From Zhihengliuella flava (GTDB taxonomy: Bacteria > Actinomycetota > Actinomycetes > Actinomycetales > Micrococcaceae), in assembly GCF_015751895.1 (NCBI RefSeq), contig NZ_JADOTZ010000001.1, positions 1,116,001-1,180,000 on the forward strand: a DNA stretch of 64,000 bases, read 5' to 3'. The notes under the pieces were generated by a model that had not been told where the DNA came from, did no database searches, and was given only the letters and a program-made list of their open reading frames with translations. The stretch's first letter is position 1, and every line of letters begins with the position of its first letter. The position numbers and the translations under genes were made by a program. This document shows, in pieces, positions 61,308 to 64,000 of the stretch.

Positions 61308-62588
61308 TTAGCCGATCGCCGATTCCATCTCGGCGACCATGCTCTCCGCGGCATCGGCCGCGCTCTGGCGCTCGAACATGACCTCAAGTTCGTAGCGGTA
61401 GAGGATGTTCTGCAGCTCGGAGAAGCCCACCGGCGGCACCGGCTCCGCCTCGCCCAGTTCCGGCTCGACCTCGGTCACGAACTCGGCCGAGGCCTTATCC
61501 ACGCCCTCGAGTTCAGCCATCACGGCCTCACGAACCTCGGAGTTAGCCGGCAATCCGCGCTCGGTCATGCCGATGAGGCCCGCGTCCACGTTGTTGACAA
61601 AGAAGTCGATGAACTGCTGCGCCTCCTCCGGGTGGTCCGTGCCGGAGAATGCGGAAAGCATCATGGAGGCCTTGTACCAGAGGCCGGCGTCCTCGGCATT
61701 GCCGGTCTCCGACGGGTAGCGCAGGGGCTGAATCTCGGCGCCGGAAGCACCGGCGATGGCCGAGACCTGGTTGGACCAGTACGTGCCCATCGCGGCGGTA
61801 CCCGTGCCCATCAGGGACTGGTCCACTGCGGCGGTCTGGTCCTCGGCGATGGCCGCGGCGGAGGGGTACGCCCCCGCTTCACCGAGATCCGCCACGTGCT
61901 GCAGGTAGGCCTCCGCGTCATCGACGCTCAGGCCGAGCTGGCCTTCCTCGGTGGTCAGGTTCTTGCCCTGCTGGCGGAGCCAGACCTGAATGTTCAGCGG
62001 CTCAGACGGGGAGCCCGCTCCGAACTTTCCGTCCGCACCCGCGGTGACCTCGGAGGCGACCTGCTCGAAGTCGTCCCACGTCCACGTCGTGTCATCCGGA
62101 ATCTCGACGCCGGCCTCGGCGAAGACATCGGGGTTCGCCAGGATGACCGGAGTGTTCACGCTGGTGGTAAGGCCGAAGAGGCCATCGGTGGTGCGGCCGT
62201 TGTCCACAATCGACTCTTCGATCTGGGACAGGTCCACGTCCGCGAGGTCCAGCAGGGCGCCGCGATCCGCGTACTCGCGCAAGTACTGCGCGTCCATCTG
62301 GATGATGTCCGGCGCATCATTGGCGGCGGTCTGCGTGGCGAGCTTGTCCCAGTAACCGTTCCAGTCGCCGTACTCCGGCTGGATGTCGATGTTCGGGTTT
62401 TCGGCCTCGAACGCCGCGATGATCTCCTCGGTGATCTGGGCACGGGCGTCGGAGCCCCACCACGTAAACCGCAGGCTGACCTTGCCGTCCTCGGAGTCTC
62501 CGGCGTCTCCACCGCCGCCGCAGGCGGTCAATGCCAACGCGGCGGTCGCGCCGATGGCGGCTGCCTGTGCAAGTCGTTTGAACCTCAT
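61308..62588 (-). CDS. Sugar ABC transporter substrate-binding lipoprotein (first paralogue)
   Basis: The 426-residue lipoprotein (lipobox LALTAC, Cys23, then GGGG) is a family 1 extracellular solute-binding protein: 'LRFTWWGSDARAQITEEIIAAFEAENPNIDIQPEYGDWNGYWDKLATQTAANDAPDIIQMD'. It captures a sugar or oligosaccharide for ABC import, presumably the product of the nearby lyase. No permease genes lie between it and the second copy at 62903, so it depends on a transporter encoded elsewhere, perhaps beyond the window. Three LacI-type palindromes lie upstream. Convergent with the esterase gene. Confidence 0.92.
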   Translation of the reverse strand: MRFKRLAQAAAIGATAALALTACGGGGDAGDSEDGKVSLRFTWWGSDARAQITEEIIAAFEAENPNIDIQPEYGDWNGYWDKLATQTAANDAPDIIQMDAQYLREYADRGALLDLADVDLSQIEESIVDNGRTTDGLFGLTTSVNTPVILANPDVFAEAGVEIPDDTTWTWDDFEQVASEVTAGADGKFGAGSPSEPLNIQVWLRQQGKNLTTEEGQLGLSVDDAEAYLQHVADLGEAGAYPSAAAIAEDQTAAVDQSLMGTGTAAMGTYWSNQVSAIAGASGAEIQPLRYPSETGNAEDAGLWYKASMMLSAFSGTDHPEEAQQFIDFFVNNVDAGLIGMTERGLPANSEVREAVMAELEGVDKASAEFVTEVEPELGEAEPVPPVGFSELQNILYRYELEVMFERQSAADAAESMVAEMESAIG

Positions 62589-62663
62589 GGTCCCACCTTC
62601 ACTGTCTCTGACTAGGAATGATGCGGGGTCAGCGTCATCGTGACCCGCTTCAACGCATCCCAG

Positions 62664-62680
62664 TATTGGAACGTTTCATA
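62664..62680 (-). promoter_or_regulatory. LacI-type operator candidate 1 upstream of first binding-protein gene
   Basis: TATTGGAACGTTTCATA is an imperfect palindrome with a central CG (GGAAC/GTTTC), 76-92 bp before the start codon. Confidence 0.5.
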
Positions 62681-62686
62681 GAGCGA

Positions 62687-62700
62687 GTAAGCGCTTTCCA
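62687..62700 (-). promoter_or_regulatory. LacI-type operator candidate 2 upstream of first binding-protein gene
   Basis: On the minus strand this reads TGGAAAGCGCTTAC, with a perfect AAGCGCTT core and the central CG typical of LacI-family (or catabolite-type) sites. It lies seven bases from candidate 1. Confidence 0.5.
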
Positions 62701-62758
62701 CGTCGCTTGAGCACCAGCGTAGCCGACTCCTGTGACCGCGCACACATCCCGTTACCGA

Positions 62759-62774
62759 ATTGAAACATTTCAAT
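62759..62774 (-). promoter_or_regulatory. LacI-type operator candidate 3 (ATTGAAA-CA-TTTCAAT)
   Basis: A perfect 7-bp inverted repeat with a 2-bp centre, related in sequence to candidate 1. It lies about 170 bp before the first binding-protein gene and 42 bp past the terminator of the second. Confidence 0.5.
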
Positions 62775-62815
62775 ACGGTGGTGGTGAGCGGACGGTCAGC
62801 GTCACACCACGCAAA

Positions 62816-62857
62816 GGAGCGCCACCGTTTCCCGCAAAGGGGGAACGGTGGCGCTCC
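62816..62857 (-). terminator. Terminator of the second binding-protein gene
   Basis: GGAGCGCCACCGTT (62816-62829) pairs with AACGGTGGCGCTCC (62844-62857), with CCC/GGG continuing the stem around a short loop. It begins about 45 bp after the stop at 62903. Confidence 0.85.
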
Positions 62858-62902
62858 AGAGTACCTAGTCAGCGAAGGGTTCTGACCGGTAGACGCCGGG
62901 AA

Positions 62903-64000
62903 CTAGCCGATGGCTGAGCTCATCTCAGCGTGCGCAGCTTCCGCGGCCTCCGCCGGAGTCTGACGCTCGAAGAAAACCTCCAGCTCATAGCGGTAGATGA
63001 TGTCCTGCAGCTCAGAGAAGCCCATGGACGGGATCGGCTCCGCCGGGCCCAGCTCATCCTCGATGTCGGCGATGAACTCGGCCGAGACGGCGTCGGGGCC
63101 CTCCAGTTGGGCCACCACTGATTCACGCACCTCGGCATTGGACGGCAGGCCACGGTCCGTCAGATTGAGCTCGCCGGCCTCCTGCGAGTTGACGAAGTAG
63201 TCAATGAACGTCTTGACGGCTTCCGGGTGCTCCGTCTGGGAGTAGCCGGACATCAGCATGGAGGACTTGTACCACAGGCCCGCATCCTCCGAATTACCCG
63301 TCTGGCTCGGCATCCGCAGCGGCTCGAGGTCCACGCCAGCGGAACCGGACAGCGCGGTCAGCTGGTTGGTCCACCACATACCCATGGCCGCGTCACCCGT
63401 GCCCGTCAGGGACTGATCCGGCCCCGGGCTCTGATCTTCGGCGATGACGGAGGCCTCGGGGTAGGAGCCGTTCTCCATCAAGTCCAGGTGGTGCTGGAAG
63501 TAGCCCTCCAAGTCGGCCACATCAATGCCCAATCCGCCCTCCGGGCTGATCAGGTGCTTGTCCAACTGACGGGCCCAGATCTGCAGGCCAGCCGGCTCAT
63601 TGGGGCCAGTCGCCCCGTACTTCCCGTCCACGCCCTCGGTGATCTGCTTGGTGATCTCCGCGTAGTCATCCCACGTCCAGGTTTCGTCATCCGGCAACTC
63701 CACACCGGCCTGTTCAAACAAGTCCGGGTTCGCCATCAACACCATGGCGTTGATGCCGGTGGTAATGCCGAGCAGCCCGTCCTCCGTGGTGCCGTTGTCA
63801 ATGGTCCCCTCATCGAACTGGGAGACGTCCACGCCGTCCAGATCGAGGAGCGCGCCGCGGTCGCCGTATTCGCGCAAGTACTTGTCATCCATCTGGATGA
63901 CATCCGGCGCATCATTGGAGGCCACCTGTGTTGCGAGCTTGTCCCAGTAGCCGCCCCAGTCGCCGTACTCCGGCTGGATGTCAATGTCCGGGTGCTCAGC
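62903..64000 (-). CDS. Sugar ABC transporter substrate-binding protein (second paralogue), N-terminus beyond window
   Basis: The C-terminal 365 residues of a family 1 solute-binding protein. The reading frame is open to the window edge, where it reads AEHPDIDIQPEYGDWGGYWDKL, so the signal peptide and first 50 or so residues are missing. By eye it is more than half identical to the protein encoded at 61308-62588 over its whole length, with the same ends ('MGFSELQDIIYRYELEVFFERQ', 'AEMSSAIG'). It is probably a tandem duplicate with altered ligand preference. It is likely to be the last gene of an operon that continues past the window. Confidence 0.93.
   Translation of the reverse strand, partial: AEHPDIDIQPEYGDWGGYWDKLATQVASNDAPDVIQMDDKYLREYGDRGALLDLDGVDVSQFDEGTIDNGTTEDGLLGITTGINAMVLMANPDLFEQAGVELPDDETWTWDDYAEITKQITEGVDGKYGATGPNEPAGLQIWARQLDKHLISPEGGLGIDVADLEGYFQHHLDLMENGSYPEASVIAEDQSPGPDQSLTGTGDAAMGMWWTNQLTALSGSAGVDLEPLRMPSQTGNSEDAGLWYKSSMLMSGYSQTEHPEAVKTFIDYFVNSQEAGELNLTDRGLPSNAEVRESVVAQLEGPDAVSAEFIADIEDELGPAEPIPSMGFSELQDIIYRYELEVFFERQTPAEAAEAAHAEMSSAIG

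Noticed and set aside
1-64000. CRISPR arrays, insertion sequences, integrase or prophage genes
   Set aside because: No direct-repeat arrays, transposase or integrase reading frames or phage structural genes were seen.

Overview
The window is high-GC, densely coded actinobacterial chromosome. Several traits point to Micrococcales, most likely an Arthrobacter-like member of the Micrococcaceae: a 91-residue HU protein of the 'IPGWLAVERT' type, a CopD-CtaG fusion, a tandem glycine riboswitch in front of gcvP, C-minus ribosomal protein paralogues, mycothiol-type redox genes, and frequent GTG starts. This placement rests on gene types, not on a phylogenetic marker. I see no rRNA, tRNA, CRISPR array, insertion sequence or prophage.

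Layout. 1-6.9 kb: a copper operon on the minus strand (copC, copD-ctaG, a lipoprotein cut by the window edge), hup, a zinc-metallochaperone-like beta-propeller lipoprotein (AztD type) behind a Zur-like box, a DUF1992 protein, and an rpmB-rpmG-rpsN operon. 7.3-14.3 kb: a MarR regulator, then a glycine/serine catabolic operon (riboswitch, gcvP, gcvT, gcvH, sdaA). 14.5-22 kb: an SLC13 permease, a TRIC-type channel, a GDSL hydrolase, a beta-lactamase-fold hydrolase, an RNase HI fused to an NTF2-like domain, and an alanine/glycine symporter. 21.9-25 kb: a tightly overlapping four-gene redox operon (pirin, GNAT, FMN reductase, glutathionyl-hydroquinone-reductase-like). 25-30 kb: a membrane protein, a divergent G6PDH-like protein, a gamma-glutamyltranspeptidase and a DUF418 protein.

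30-36.3 kb is an iron-siderophore uptake locus. It has two FecCD permeases and an ATPase fused to a siderophore-interacting reductase domain. The binding protein sits behind a DtxR-like box, and an oppositely oriented metallo-beta-lactamase-fold gene is wedged between it and the permeases. 36.3-49.8 kb is mixed metabolism: a YqaJ-like nuclease, MscS, PhzF-MFS-TetR, an SDR, an acyl-CoA dehydrogenase, an aldo/keto reductase, a TPM protein, an AI-2E-type transporter, a YdeI-like protein and a DUF305 lipoprotein. Between 44.0 and 44.5 kb two copies of a structured repeat flank a 53-codon gene for a small acidic protein. 49.8-51.3 kb encodes a secreted LVIVD-repeat protein.

51.5-56.3 kb holds a galactarate/glucarate pathway (enolase-superfamily dehydratase, LysR regulator, KdgD, 2-oxoglutarate semialdehyde dehydrogenase). 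It takes an aldarate to 2-oxoglutarate, and kdgD has codon usage unlike its neighbours. 56.4-64 kb is the start of a rhamnogalacturonan (pectin) utilisation locus: a LacI regulator, a perfect 20-bp operator embedded in a core promoter, a Tat-exported lyase, an acetylesterase, and two paralogous sugar-binding lipoproteins. The second binding protein runs off the window, so the transport permeases may lie beyond it.

The best candidates for something undescribed are the twin structured elements around the small acidic gene (44.0-44.5 kb), the ATPase-reductase fusion of the siderophore system, the G6PDH paralogue lacking the usual active-site lysine, and the foreign-looking kdgD.
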